Below are positions 12,269 to 24,765 of a stretch of DNA of 64,000 bases, piece by piece; position 1 is the first letter of the stretch; the number at the start of each line of letters is the position of its first letter. Under the pieces are notes generated by a model. The model worked only from the letters and a program-made list of their open reading frames with translations, did not search any database and was not told the DNA's origin. The DNA is from Oikopleura dioica (taxonomy: Eukaryota; Chordata; Appendicularia; Copelata; Oikopleuridae), in the NCBI GenBank assembly GCA_907165135.1, contig OU015567.1, positions 2,919,001-2,983,000 of the forward strand, written 5' to 3'. The translations under genes and the position numbers were made by a program.

Positions 12269-13310
12269 TGAAGACCTAAAAGAGCTGTTCGTTAAATAAC
12301 CTTAAAGATCGAACAACGCTATTTTGGAACTTATCCAAGAATCGTGAAATTCTAGTAAAAACAAGCACAAATCAAAAAATTATCATCCACCGTGGATGCT
12401 TCCGAAAATTCGTTGTAAAAACATCAGAAGACCTTTAATTTTATGAAAAAAGGGATTTTTGCCTCCCATCAGTTTTGCGGATTTACATACCGCCCGTAAG
12501 TGGCTCCTTATCGCGACTCAAAAAAAATCCTTATCACTCAAACGAGCGCTATCTCACCGAGACGAGCCGCAGTAATGAGCTCATTTTACGCAAAAAACGA
12601 CCAAAATGCTACCTAAACTCATCACGATTTCAAAATTTAAAGATTCAGGCGTTAGATCTATCTCAAGTCACTGATTTATCTTTTCGTTATTTATTTTTCC
12701 CGCCTGTGTTAGTAATCTATCCTTGTTTTCAAAACGGGATCGGGTGGATAAGGTCAACCTGACATGCGAATTATGCCGAAAACGTAATTTGATCACCAGA
12801 CTCAAGCGAAGCGTTTTTCCCCTACAGCGGGATTCGAAGATGAGGAACCCTTAGAGCTTCGAAATTTTTTTGATTAATTCTTTTTAGGTTTTGTTATAAT
12901 TTCGATAAAGCTCTTTTTTCGCTTTCAATATCAAAAATTTTGCCGGTTTTAGCTTGATTAAAAACCGCTATCTTTTATTATCAAATCGGTCCAAACATGA
13001 TTGAGCAGCGTTGAACGAACTCGTTTATAATTGTTTTAACGATGGATTCTCAGCCTTCAACCCGGTGTCTGTGAGCGCGGTAGCAAGGTCGACCGCGCGG
13101 TGCCGCTCTAGAATCTCAAGGCGACTTGCGCACTACTCAGAGCATTTTCCATTGACCCCGACTATTGATGGCGTCCCTCCAGGCGCACAAAACTATAAAC
13201 ACTTTATAAAGCCTTTTTTGATAGAAAAATCCGCGCGATGAAGAAAATACGAAAATAGAGAAAGTTCAAATAAAATTAGAGAAAATGAAAACGTGAGCAA
13301 ATTTCAGAAG
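12269..13310. other. Intergenic, no gene seen
   Basis: About 1 kb with short open frames only. 12475-12762 is open on the plus strand but has no splice partners, no motif and biased composition. 13070-13140 is GC-richer with a small palindrome (ACCGCGCGGT). I see no RNA gene. Confidence 0.4.
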
Positions 13311-16238
13311 ATGATGAAAATCCTCTTTGGTCTAATTGGATTCGTCTTCCTTGGCTTATATTTTTGTGCCACCTTCCTTAATACGGAAGTGTCGATTTTC
13401 AGGTAATTTTAAACAATATAAGACGGTAAAAGATGATTTTCCAGTTATTTCTTTTCATTTTATCGTACTAGCTCTCTCCTTGTCCTGAAACCTTCTTTGT
13501 CAGGCTCTTGAATAAAGCACTCGTATTTTGAATTCAAACTCATGTCCAACGAATTCTAGCGCATACGGCTGGAACTTACAAAGTGACAACTCTCTGGAAT
13601 GGAAAACATGGTCCAACAATGCGCCCAAGGCACGGTGAAATTTTTAAACACTTTTGCTTTTTGCAGTTTTGGGTTGATGAAAGTATATTTACACTTGAGT
13701 TTTGAAGCTTGAGGACAGTTTTACATGTAACATGCTCTAAGCTCATTAGCAAACATAAGTTCACCGAATGTCAAGGGGCACATTCCGCGGCTAGAAAGAC
13801 CAAGCAGCGAAAATGCAGAGGAAGATGACTTAGAGGCAGAAAATCGTCTGGTAGACACAACAGTCGATGCAAAAACTGAGAGCAAATCTTATGACTCAAA
13901 AACCAGTGAAAAAGAAAGCCCCGAACCAGAATTCGAAGAAAAATCGTCGAATTCCGAAAATGATGACTCATCGAAATCCTCAAAACCCGTCGAAAACTCT
14001 AGTTCAACAGAAAATCTTGAAGAAATCTCTTCAGAAGAATCTACTTTCCCCGAAAATGATTCGCCAAAAACTCAAAAATCACAAGAAAAATCGGCAAAAG
14101 AAAAGCTCTTCAAAATGACATTCAACCAAGAAAACGTAATTGTAAAAGAAGGAATGAGCATGAAAGAAATTCATGAAAAGCTCATGACCAGATTGCCGAA
14201 ACCGTATTATGAAGAAGTTTTGAAAATGCAATATCCTTTGGAAAATTACGAAAGCCACAAAAACAAGTACAGTTTTTTATGGAATTTCTGGACATCAAAT
14301 TTCTGGACATTTTTCGGATTTTAAGGGGTTTTCTTGGGACAAATTCAAAGAGAGGGGTTATCAAATTTCTGGACATTTTTTTCTCAACAGATGTCTTCGA
14401 CATCTAAATTTTTAGTCAAACTTGAGTTATTTATGCCAATTTCATCTATAAAGAGCTATTATTCTTCGAAAATCTTATAATATAACAAGAAAGACGGCTA
14501 CAGCGCGTTTCTTTTATTGTTCTTTAGTAATTTTTTTCAAAAAAATCGTCAATTTTTCCGTCTCGAAAAATTTTTAAGCAATTTTGTTGGGACATTTTTC
14601 TGAAGGCTCTGTATCAAATTTCTGGACATTTTCGGGAAAAATGGGGGACAAAAAATGTCCAGAAATTCCATTATTAACTGTACGTCGTATTCTCGGTAAC
14701 AAAAAAATTTCTTTAAAAAAATGCCGAAAAATCGTCAAAATCTCTTAAATCTTTTTCATTTTCCCTTTTTTAGAGAGCGAATCAACATTTTGTTCTGGTT
14801 CGCCGGGCCGCGAAAAGATGAGCGCCGAAAGCCCTTCAAAGAACGTTGGATCGGCCCAGGAAATCACGAATATTGTGGCGACTGCTTCATCACCCCAAAT
14901 CGTCGTTGGAAAGAAAAGGCCGACGCCATCGTTTTTTCAAATGGCAAGTTGCTTTCCTGGCAGCTTTCTGGACATTATCCGTCTGAGCATAATTACGAAA
15001 AGCCGTATCCGCCCTGGCCAGATGTGACGAAAAGGGATGAAAAACAATGGTGGGTGTTTTACAACAGAGAAAGTGCTGTTAAGGAAAACAGGGTTTATTT
15101 ACGACAATAACAAAGTTTTTCCTATGAATAATGGGAAAAGATTGCCGCAAGTGAAATTTAATTGAAATGAAACCCTCCAAAAGAGCATCAATCAACAACC
15201 CTTCTTTTTCTACAAAAAGTCCTCTGAAATCGAATCCGCATTCAATGGAACGATGAATTATCGCCGCGACTCAGATTTCGTAAAATCCTTTGGTGATGGA
15301 TCCCGTGCCAATGCCGACCGCTATTTTGTCAATGGAACGAGAAAGGGAAGCGACGAGAGTTATTTGCAAGGAATTCTAGAGGAGAAGAAATTGTTGGAGG
15401 AAGATGTGGTTGCGGCGTGGTTTGTTTCGGACTGTGATCATACTGTAGGAGCAGAAATGAGATGGGCGTATGGGAAGAGGATGATTGATGCGGGCATCAA
15501 AATCCACGGGTAGGAAAAATAAACGATGAGATAACTTTTGAATATTTAAATTTGATGACTTTATTTAGAGAGGGCGAGTGCTTCAACAAAGTAACGGACC
15601 GCAAATTTTCGAGGATGTCGACCGCAGACTTCAACCTCGAGCACGTTAAATTCTACCTCGCCTTCGAGAACGCCTATCACTGCGACGACTACATTTCCGA
15701 GAAATTCTGGCGAAACGCGTTGACGAATCGGGCGGTTCCGATTGTTTTCGGGCCGAGAATTGGGGATGTTGATAAAGTTGCGCCGCCGAATAGCTTTATT
15801 CATGCAGAATGGTTTAGTTCGCCGGAATTGTTGGTTGAATATGTTAACTGGTTGGCGGAAAATGACGATGAATATTTAGGTGAAATAAGCTTTTGATCTA
15901 ATTTAAAAAATCATGTTAAGATTACCATCGCTGGAGAAATATCGCCCCAGAAAAACTAGCCCATCCAATCGAAGCAAAATTCAGCGCCCGAGTCGAAGAT
16001 ATGGCACTTTGTAATTTGTGCCGCAAGATTCGGGAAAACCGCGAAGGCGGAATTCGCCAATACTACAAATCTGTAAGCGCCAATTTAAAATTGGAAGGAG
16101 GTAATTTTCGTCTTTTAGATAATGAAATGGTGGTCGTTAGATGCCAGTCCAGAGTGCCAAATGGACACGGTTTATCCGGAATACTTGTACAAAATTAAAA
16201 ACAACAAGGTCGTCGAAAAAATTGACGGCAAAAGCTAA
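13311..16238 (+). CDS. Alpha-1,3-fucosyltransferase (GT10 family)
   Basis: Transfers fucose from GDP-fucose onto glycans in the Golgi lumen. The start at 13311 follows TTTCAG, possibly a spliced-leader acceptor. The first exon is a type II signal anchor (MKILFGLIGFVFLGLYFCA), then a long acidic Ser/Glu stem. The catalytic part has INILFWFAGP, DAIVFSN, PWPDVTKRDEKQWWVFYNRE, FNGTMNYRRDSDF, WFVSDC and the hallmark KFYLAFENAYHCDDYISEKF with WRNAL..AVPIVFGP. The C-terminal exons carry the usual clustered cysteines (CNLCRKI) and end at 16238. Seven introns keep phase. The intron 14267-14773 is largely a MITE that supplies the donor site. No frame damage was seen. Confidence 0.93.
14267..14683. mobile_element. 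MITE that forms most of a fucosyltransferase intron
   Basis: The left end GTACAGTTTTTTATGGAATT and the right end AATTCCATTATTAACTGTAC are imperfect reverse complements over 29 bp, with an exact core TGGAATTTCTGGACAT. Internal copies of TTTCTGGACATTTT occur. The first two bases of the element are the GT donor of the host intron. Confidence 0.82.
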
Positions 16239-16424
16239 CACAAAATGAGAAAATCGCTAGAATTTTGAAAATCTGCTCTTGCTAATTGAAAGTCATATTT
16301 ATTTATTTAAAATTTTAATGCAGTTCACTATTTATAAAAAAAACTTTGTTCATCTTCTAACTGCCAGTTCAAATACAGTAAAAGACAGTTTTCACAGACA
16401 GTAGTTCTTGTTTTGAGCATTAGA

Positions 16425-17804
16425 CTAGTACTTTGAGTAGCTAGAATATTTCGAAGCCGTTGTATATTTTGTCCCAGTTGATGGCTTGTAAGCTGAGCCA
16501 ATTGAAGAGCCGACAGATGAGGTTGAAAATCTTATAGAAGATGAGGAAGATGATTCATTTTTTCTCACCTGGAAGACAAGCTCCTGATAGAAGAGGAACC
16601 AAATCTGCTGGAAGAAGAAGTTCTCGTGGTGGCGCTGCCGAGAAACGGCTCTGGAACGGTGACTTTTGACGGTATCTGCACTTTCATTGCTAAAAACACA
16701 ATTGAATCAAGTTCGGGAAAACATCGTGCTGGAAAACCTTTCAAGTTGTTTAAATAAGCTGCGTCCATCGCCGGCCGCTTTTTCTTTTGTTTCGCTTCTT
16801 CGGCCGCCTTTGCCGCCGCTTCTTCTGCTTTTTTCTCCTCGGCTTTTCGGGCTTCTGCTTCTTCGCGTTTTTGCTCTGCGATTCTGTCGATTTCTTTCTT
16901 TTTCTCCGAATGCGGGCAAATTCGACTCTTGATTTCGATCGGCTGTCCGTCGAAAACGAATCTGCTAATATCAACTGAAAGGATTGAATCAAAGGGGAGC
17001 AAAGAAGAACAAATACCGTCGGGGAAGTTTTGAAAGGCGTAGGTTTGGAAAACAGCTTCTTCAGCAACAGTCCTTGTTGACGTCCTCAAATAGACTGGAA
17101 TGTCGGCATGATCATCGATGTAAGTTGAGATTCCACGGACAAGGTTTGCAGCTCCTTCGGCTTGTGGATCACTTTTAGGGAAAATGAAGTTAAAACAAGA
17201 ATACAGATAATTCTATGGTAAAAGAAAAACTTCCAAGCAGGACAGGGTTGTAGGCCAGCTCGCGCTGGCCCTCAACCTTGGTGAACTTGGAAGAACCTCC
17301 AGAGCTGGTGAAACTCTATCAACAGTTTTTTTCCTTCCGAGCGCGTGTTGTCTATTGGGCCGGCGACGGCCCAAATCGACTGAGTTGGATAAGATTCGAA
17401 CAGTACGAGCAGAATAATCCGTACTTATCCTCTTTTGCCCTCGACTTGGACCACCAAACCAAGTCGTCACCGAAGGATTTAGAGAAAAATCTGGTTATAA
17501 ACTCATTTTTTTTTCGAATAATCATTTTAGTTTTCTTTTCTTACCTGAATTCGACATTCGTGTCATCCATTTCGGTCAAAATCTTCCCCATCAGCCGAAC
17601 ATTCTCCACTTTCTCCCCTCTTTTTCTATTGAACGCTTCCAGTTCGTCAACACTGACATCAATAAAGAACTCGTCGCCAAATTCTTTCTCTAGCTCGCAC
17701 AACTCGGCAATATAAAATTCGTCATTTTGAAAAGGAATACTGGCAGTAGATCCGCCGAAATTCGAGTTTTTTGATTTCTCTTCTAGATCATCTAGAATTC
17801 CCAT
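16425..17804 (-). CDS. Coiled-coil protein of unknown function
   Basis: Start ATG at 17804 (MGILDDLEEKSKN). Exons of about 17548-17804, 17034-17177, 16743-16977, 16571-16692 and 16425-16526 join in phase through GT-AG introns. The N-terminal 150 residues are globular and end with RFVFDGQPIE, faintly like the strand of SUMO-type ubiquitin folds (RFLFEGQRI); I do not rely on that. A Lys/Glu/Ala-rich single helix follows, then a Ser/Thr/Tyr-rich tail ending SKYSSYSKY. No signal peptide or membrane segment. The first intron (~370 nt) is longer than its neighbours and contains a plus-strand coding-like segment at 17252-17490. Confidence 0.7.
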
Positions 17805-17993
17805 GCTCTTTTCTCTCTTTTTTTTTTTGTTTCTATTTTTATTTTAAAAGGATGAAGCAGGGCGGGTATATGGGCAGTGTGCGTCATGAGAGGGTGAACT
17901 TGGCTGATTAGGAGGCGATAAGATGACGAGCAAGAAGATCTGTTACTTGAGTCTCCCGAAAATTTCCCGAAAAATATGAAAAATTCAAGAGTT

Positions 17994-18110
17994 TTATTCG
18001 AGCTTTCCTTTGACAACATCAGTCAGACTGTACTTCCTCTTGTATCTTGCTACCCATCTTTCAAGATCTCGTTCGCTCTCAAAATCTTCTCTAATCGTCT
18101 TCGTCCTCAT
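17994..18110 (-). CDS. 38-codon ORF downstream of the kelch gene (uncertain)
   Basis: Open frame MRTKTIREDFESERDLERWV continuing to KGKLE. Its TAA stop is part of an AATAAA signal. It lies 3' of the kelch stop (18230) on the same strand, with a pyrimidine tract and AAG before it, so it could be a second small cistron, an alternative last exon or just 3' UTR. Confidence 0.3.
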   Translation of the reverse strand: MRTKTIREDFESERDLERWVARYKRKYSLTDVVKGKLE

Positions 18111-18229
18111 CCTTTTTTTTGAAAATTGAGGCAGCCTCTTGACAGAAAAAAAAGAAAGACAGCTGATTTCGAGGTATTTTGCGAGGTTTTACTAAGTTTC
18201 GGGGTGCAGGTGAAGAAAAATACAGCTTT

Positions 18230-20738
18230 TCAAAAGTCGCGATATCTTGGCGTCTCACTTGGTCGTCGACTGCCGTCGAAAGACTCGGTTATGTTGCTCC
18301 GCGTATGCTGTCGGCGATTAGGCTTCTTTGCTCCCATGAATTCCTCTGGCTTATCCAATCTTTGGAAACATAAGCAAAAGGTAGTAAAGGTTGCACTTAC
18401 GTTATGCAGACAACCCCATGCATGCATGTGTATCGCTCCATCTGTCCACAGGCAGTGTCGATCTCGCCCTTTGTTGGACAAAACGACCAAATATTCAAAA
18501 GTGGGTCTGGATGATCCGTCAAGATTCCAGTGAAGTAGATTTTGTTGTTCACAGTTGTCATTTCGCAGTGATTTATCTAAAGAGTGTCGATCATTTTGTG
18601 ACACAAGAATAAGTACATGATTGGGGAGAGTAATGGCCATTTGACTCCACTCATCAGTAGAAGGCTTGTATTTGAAGATTTCGGACGTTTCGCCGCCGAG
18701 AATCCAGATTGAACCACAAGCGGATGCGGCTTTTTATTGGTCATAAAAGTTAAGAGGGCATAAATAGAAACCATAAGATTGCTTTCTTTTTGAGTGCTTC
18801 TTGAAAAAAAAAATGAAAATAAAAACGAGAAAATGAATCAAAACCTGGGTAAGAACATAAAATACAATCAAATTTTTCTTTGTTCCGATAAAAGAAAGTG
18901 AATAAATAAATTTTGACCAATTTTCCTGCGACTGGATTTTGAGGGGAGAGAGTCCTGTTTCCCAAACTCCACTGATTTGTTATCGAGTCATAAATTTGCA
19001 GCTTATTGTTCGCGCCCTTCATGTCGAATTGTCCACCAAAGCAGAAGATCTTTGCATTGTAGGCACTCACGGCAGGATTCGCGACCGCTTCGATCATTGA
19101 GCACATGTCTTTCCAGCAATTGTTGAAGAAATCATACCTTTAGAACTTATTTTCATTAAAAAATAGAGAAATTCTTACTTTTCAACAGCGTCAATTCTCT
19201 CTGGCGGCTGTGAGCCAGTCCCAGGGCCACCAAAGCCACCGATAACGTAAGGACTTCCCTGACAAGAAGCCATTCTGTGGCCATATCTTCCAGTATTGAG
19301 TGGAGCACCTTAAATCATTAGTTTCTTCGGGCCATTAACAGCCTTACCTTTGATCCACTGATCGACATTGATCTGATAAATCCAAACCTCTTTATTATGC
19401 ATTTTGCCGCCAGTTACAATGATCATATTCTTGCATTGGCAAACAGAATAATCCGTTTTTGTGAAATTCGGCAGCTTCGCAAATTGCTTCCACATTCGTT
19501 GGAGAGGATTCCAAGCTTCAACATACGGCGCATTGTAGCCCCCAACGCGGTCGGATCCACCGATAGAGACGAGGACGTCGAGACGGGAGGAGATCTTGCG
19601 AGGCTTGAATCGGATACTGTCGCCAGCAACGCCTGTTTGTAGATTTTTGTGAGAGCGAATGTGTCAGAAGTTTTTCATTCTTTATAAACAGTACGAAAAG
19701 TACCAGTACTAGACCTTACATTACGGGATGAATTAACTTTATTTAATCAATTTCAATTTCAGACATCATGAAATACTCTACAGCCAACTAAAATTAAGCT
19801 GTTATGGTTAGTTTCTTTTAGGAAGTCTAGAAAAAAACGCGGAGTGTTTCTATAAAAATCCATTTGCTAAAATATGATATTTCCTAGTTTCAGCAAGAAT
19901 CGGAACCAATGTCATCGAGGTCTGCAAAAGCTCGTCCGCTTCAATTTCCGTGCAAAACTTCGTCGGGTGAATAAGTGGAAATCTCACGTGACTCATCAAT
20001 TCCGCCACATCTTTCGCTCTGCTTTTTCGGTCGTGGTCGATCCAACTTTTAACCGCTCGGTAAACGAGGACTTCGTCGTTGACTTCCAAGTCGTCGCCTT
20101 TGATGACATCGACGATGACTTCCTTCGGCATAAGTTTGAATTCGTCGTGACTCATCACTTCCATGAACTTTTCAAGAATCATTTTCTCTGCGTCCATCGA
20201 GAGCTTCTCCAACCCATGCGCATCAGCAAAGTGCTTCATTCCCAAACAATTGCAGGGATCGAGCTGTTTCTCCATAAAAGTCGTGCAGTTTCGACGCAAA
20301 AGATCGATTTGAAAAAGATTTGCCGCTTCGAGGAGCATTTGGACGTTGCTTTGGTCGATTGTGGTTTTGGCCGTGTAGAGAAAAGTTAAAAGGACTTCCA
20401 TTACTTCGCTTTGGAGACCGTTGATTTGGACGAGCATTTCTTTTGACTCTCGGTGGTCGTTGCAAAACATCGCTCTGAAAATCGAAGATGAAAAAATGAG
20501 GTCGATTTTTTTTCAATTTTTACCTGAAATAATTTGATCCTGCGACAAGAACAGCCCTGTGACAGGCAAACTCCTTTCCAGCGACTGATAAAATCACATC
20601 CGTGAAGAGATTATTTTTCCTCAAATCGTTGAAGGTCTTCATCATTCTTCCAGCATGAGCTGCGTCGAAGACTTCGATCTTGTCGTCGGATGGGTTCTTT
20701 GAACTGTCGAAAATTTCTGCTTCGACTTTTGGCGTCAT
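18230..20738 (-). CDS. BTB-BACK-kelch protein (KLHL family)
   Basis: Likely a substrate adaptor of a CUL3 ubiquitin ligase, as is usual for the family. Start 20738. Residues ~25-140 are a BTB domain (LRKNNLFTDVILSVAGKEF, CHRAVLVAGSNYF); the BACK domain follows (FADAHGL, VYRAVKSWIDHD). Kelch repeats come next, with glycine pairs LVSIGGSD, IIVTGGK, YVIGGFGG, IFCFGGQFD and IWILGGE, each followed by a Trp or Tyr strand. Exons meet in phase to the stop at 18230, ahead of a basic Ser/Arg tail. Two of its introns (19633-19860 and 18730-18925) fit only with GA donors. No AATAAA occurs directly after the stop; the first is at the 17994 ORF. Confidence 0.9.
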
Positions 20739-21578
20739 TGCTTTCTCTATTACTTTTATCTCTAGAAAAAGGGCTCAAATAAAATTCAAAGAGGAAGTTT
20801 TTTCAATTAGAATTTTTTGCTCTTTGAAAAAAATTGAGACCTTTTTTCCTTTTTGAAGATTTGGAAAGGGCTGAGCCATTCGCGGGGAAGTCTCTTTAAT
20901 TTCTCTTTCAGTAAGTGGCCCCTGATTTGGCGACGAGTCAGTCTTTTTCTCAATCACAGTACTTTATCGAGGAGCGTGGACAAGTGAGCTATCGTTGGTA
21001 AGGTGGCACGATATCAAGCCGTCTTTACACTTTTCAAACCTTTTCGATTTCACAAGATCTTGCGCTCATCCCTCCCCCGGCGAAAATTTTAAAAACCGGT
21101 CATTAAATTTAATTATAAAAGAATCGAAGAAGATCGCGCAGATTCAGAATCTTGGCATTAAATCCTCGGTAAAAGGACCTCAATTAAATTTTGCTCATTT
21201 AAATGTTGATGATTCAAATTTTAGAAGAAAATATTTTTATAACAGAAAAAATACACAGAAAATGTTGCTGAGCACCAATAATTTTTTGACTTATGATTTT
21301 TTTTTTCTAAATCAATGAAAATCTTGTGTTTCTTCCGTAGCTCTTACTTGCAGTTTTTTATGTTAATTTTTCATATTAATAATCTTATTCGCTTTAACCA
21401 ATAAAGAAAAGAAAATTGCTCAGCCAAAAAGAGTGACGCGTGGTAGATCTGACTCTGACTGAGCTCGTTTTATCATTCTAGCGCCGTGTGATTTCAAAAC
21501 GCACATTGCTTCTGTTTTTTTATTATCTACGAATATTTTTCGGCTATAAATTGAAAGAGAACAGATAGATAGGAAAGC
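20739..21578. promoter_or_regulatory. Divergent intergenic region
   Basis: This separates the kelch gene start (-) from the MGNCC gene (+). TATAAA at 21545-21550 lies only ~30 nt before the plus-strand ATG, so a start site from it would leave almost no leader. I see no further gene. Confidence 0.35.
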
Positions 21579-22916
21579 ATGGGAAACTGCTGTTCCTCAA
21601 AAAAGCAAAATAAAACAGTTGAAGAACCAAAGATACAGGTGAAACATATTCAGGCGGTATAAGATATTTTTCTTAAGAACTTGATTGCATATCAATAAAT
21701 TCTTTCTTAGTGATCTTCACTATCTTATTGATTGAAATTCCACTCGCAATAATATTTCGATTCTAGCAAAATTTTACTTTTGAACACTTTTTTGGGTAAT
21801 TGCCAAAATTAGCTGAAGCGAGTCTTTGCACCTAAATTCCTGCTGAGAATAAATTTATCGCTTCGTCGTTCTAAAATCTCTCAAATGTAAATTTACAGGA
21901 AGATACAGATGCCCAACCAAGTCCCGAAAAACATGATGCCACACCTCCATCATTTTCTTCATGCACCCCCAAATCTTGCTCTAAAAAGACCGATGCCGTT
22001 ATTGAGCCAACCTCAAAAATCGCGGATGAAGAAAAGTCAAAATACGACAATTTAAACTCGGATTCCCTTGAACCCGTTGTTGATGCAAAACTTGATCTTC
22101 CGGAAAACGCCGAAAAAACCTCTATTCGTTCTGAAAAAATCAACGCTCCAAAAGAACTTGATTCTGAAGCAGTCAATTCTTTCGCGGATGCCCTTAGTTC
22201 CGATTGCCAACGAGTTGTCTTGGACGAAGTTAATTTTCAACAAGAAGATAGTCAAGAAACAATGATAACTCCTGATTTTGTCGAAGAAACGCTGATTCAA
22301 CCAGTCGAAGTAGAAAATGATGATTTTGAAGGAGGATCGAGGATTGAAGGAAAAACGCTTGAAGAGTTTGTCAATGAAAATGCAGCACTTCCAATCATCG
22401 ATAATTTCGAGAAAGATGAAAGTTCTCCCGATGTTTCTCGCCTTTCGAGCCAGAAGGAAGACGATTTAGAAATTGAAGAAAATGAAGATGATGTCAAAAA
22501 GCTCGAATCGTTGGCAAAAGTGATTTCGTTTTGAGAGGAAAAGTAGGAGTAACTGTATTTTAGGCTCCTGATGCTTCAGTAAGATCTGCTTGCGAAGTTT
22601 TGCATGGTTCGTTCAAATGCATGATTTGTTTAACAGAGTGACACCCTTAATTATGTTGTTCAAAAAATAACAACTCTTCCTCTCAAAAATTTTTATGAAA
22701 TTTTTAGCCAAAAGTTGTTTGGGATGAAGCAGAAACTCGAGGTGGTAAAAGAAGAGGGACTGATTTATTTGAGCGAAGACGGCAATTATGCGATCAGGTT
22801 ATTTTTTATCAAAATTTTATAAAAAAAATTTTTCATTTCAGCACACTATGGAGAGTCAGCGTGACGGGCCAAAGGAAAAAGTTCCCAAAAACAAAAACAG
22901 CGCTATAAAAATTTGA
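21579..22916 (+). CDS. N-terminally acylated acidic protein
   Basis: The start gives MGNCCSSKKQNK: Gly2 fits N-myristoylation and Cys4/Cys5 fit palmitoylation, followed by a basic patch, the usual code for inner plasma-membrane anchoring. Exons are about 21579-21639, 21900-22521, a 15-nt microexon 22564-22578 (APDAS), about 22710-22797 and 22843-22916, all in phase. The middle is a long disordered Glu/Asp/Ser region. The last two exons carry a more ordered stretch, KVVWDEAETRGGKRRGTDLF, then basic residues. I do not recognise the family; MARCKS/GAP-43-like proteins are similar only in design. Confidence 0.72.
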
Positions 22917-23042
22917 AGGTTACGATGCCAGCTTAATTTATTGAAACTAACTATTTATCTCGCCTACCGAAGCATGTTTTCACATCGTCTGCGGATCAGA
23001 ATAGCTTCAGATTCGTAAGCCGAGAGGTAAAATCGAAAAACA

Positions 23043-24097
23043 ATGACGGATTTTCATTTTGACTATGACAATTTATTCAAAAAGCAATGGAGGAGATCTT
23101 TGAGGAACTTTTTGGAGGATGACCTTTTTGCGACGAAGCAGAAGGTGGCGAATTTGGCGGGAGGAATGAGGACTCCAGCGCAGTCGAATGAATTCTTGAG
23201 CTCCATTGCCAAGGATGATGAAATGGCCAGGTAATAATTTAAAACTGTTTCTTCCGTAAATTATTGTCTCGTAAAAGAAACAGTAAAAAAGCAGAACAGA
23301 CAGTAATTCCTCCAAATCTCCCCCTTTTATGCCCAGACAAAAGCCCTTTCGATTCTGATTTCCCACGTAACTGTCAATTTCTCTTACAAAGTGCGTTCAT
23401 TATCATTTTTTTGATCAAACAGACCTTCGAGTTATCAAATAATAATTGAACAAATGAGATCAGAGACTCTTTTTTCGATGAGTCGAAAGAATTATGATTT
23501 CATCAACGAGCTCAATTCGTTGCTTTCAATCGATTTGTATAGGGAGAAACTGAGCAAGAGATATGCGGAGATGGAGAAGCGAGGCCAGCTGGGGCAGAGA
23601 AATCCCGGTGTCAAGAAGGCTCCACAAGTTTCTCAGGTAAATTTCTTTCTGACCACTTCTTGAGACCCTAACGTCCAAGATTGCTATTGAAACTTTGGTG
23701 AAAAGGCTCAAGATTGTCCAATTTTTGCTTATAGTTCTGGGCTCTCCTCAAAAACTCGTCATTTTTAGGAAAATCTGTACAATTTCTCGCAAAATAAGAC
23801 CATCTCCGATTTCGACCAGCCCCCTCCTCGTCCAAGAAGATGGTCACGTGGCTCAACCCAGTCTCTGGAGTGCGAAAAAGTGGATACAGATCTCTTACGC
23901 TCCGATGAGAAAGTATTTCAAGGTACAGTAAATACTGAAACGAGCAGCATTCATGAATAATTTACTGTAATATACGCCTTGTAGTTCGACAACTTATGGA
24001 CAAAGAAACTGGAAAGAGATTGGAATACAACAAATTGGCCGCTGTGCCGAAAAATCAGGAAAAGCTGGAAAGCGAAATCAACGAATTGAACTTTTAG
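23043..24097 (+). CDS. Small hydrophilic protein, unknown (tandem neighbour of 24766 gene)
   Basis: Four exons: 23043-23231, about 23460-23636, 23770-23923 and 23987-24097. They join in phases 2, 0 and 1 with donors GTAATA, GTAAAT and GTACAG. The protein is about 210 residues, charged, with LFKKQWRRSLRNFLEDDL, a proline/arginine patch (FDQPPPRPRRWSR) and a C-terminal KRLEYNKLAAVPKNQ. No signal peptide or membrane segment. The C-terminal motif resembles TSYKELAALPPKK in the next gene, so the two may be distant duplicates. Function unknown. Confidence 0.6.
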
Positions 24098-24457
24098 ATG
24101 ATTAATGATGACTTTACTCTAAATAATCTAATTTTTTTTTTGAAAAAAAGTCATTTTCAAAGCTTTTTAAAAGATCCCAAATCCAGGCACGTTTTCTCTT
24201 ACAGTCACAAAGAAGGGATATTACTGTTCGTTCTCTAAAAAGGATCCAACAAGGAATAATCCAGGCTAATCCTGTCCTGTGATTCGCATCACGTGCTGAC
24301 AGAGCATTTTGTCCGACTGTTTGTCCCTCCAGATGAGGGATTGATCGATTTCCCATTTCCAACTCCTCCGTTCGTTTCAACCTTTTTTGAACGAAAGAGA
24401 GAGAATTTTAGATTGAGTGCTGAGTCATCTGATTCAGCTCACTCACATCTGGCTCAG

Positions 24458-24464
24458 TATATAT
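24458..24464 (+). promoter_or_regulatory. TATA box of the 24766 gene
   Basis: TATATAT about 300 nt before the start codon. A GT...CAG leader intron (donor near 24648, acceptor near 24703) fits between, so a start site near 24490 is reasonable. Confidence 0.45.
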
Positions 24465-24765
24465 CGACTTGAGTCAGGACTCAGGAGGCAGCAGTCATTG
24501 ATTGCTTTTTAATAGAATTCGAAGGCGATAAATCAAATATTGAGAGATTGAGACGGAAAGAAAGAACCGCGTTTTGAACCCATTCGAACCGCTCTTTTTT
24601 TTGAGAAAACTGAAACAAGAATCGTCAATCGAGCCAATTGCTGAGCGTAAGTTAAAGAGAAATTCTTGAGAAGCCATGTAGTTTTTATTATTTCCTTCAG
24701 AAGACGCTTGCGTAAGCGACAGAATCGCGGAATTCAGCAACAGACAGCCTGATGTGGTGATAGAC

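Noticed and set aside
12475-12762. 95-codon ORF as a gene
   Set aside because: No Met context, splice sites, motif or 3' signal; composition like the surrounding intergenic DNA.
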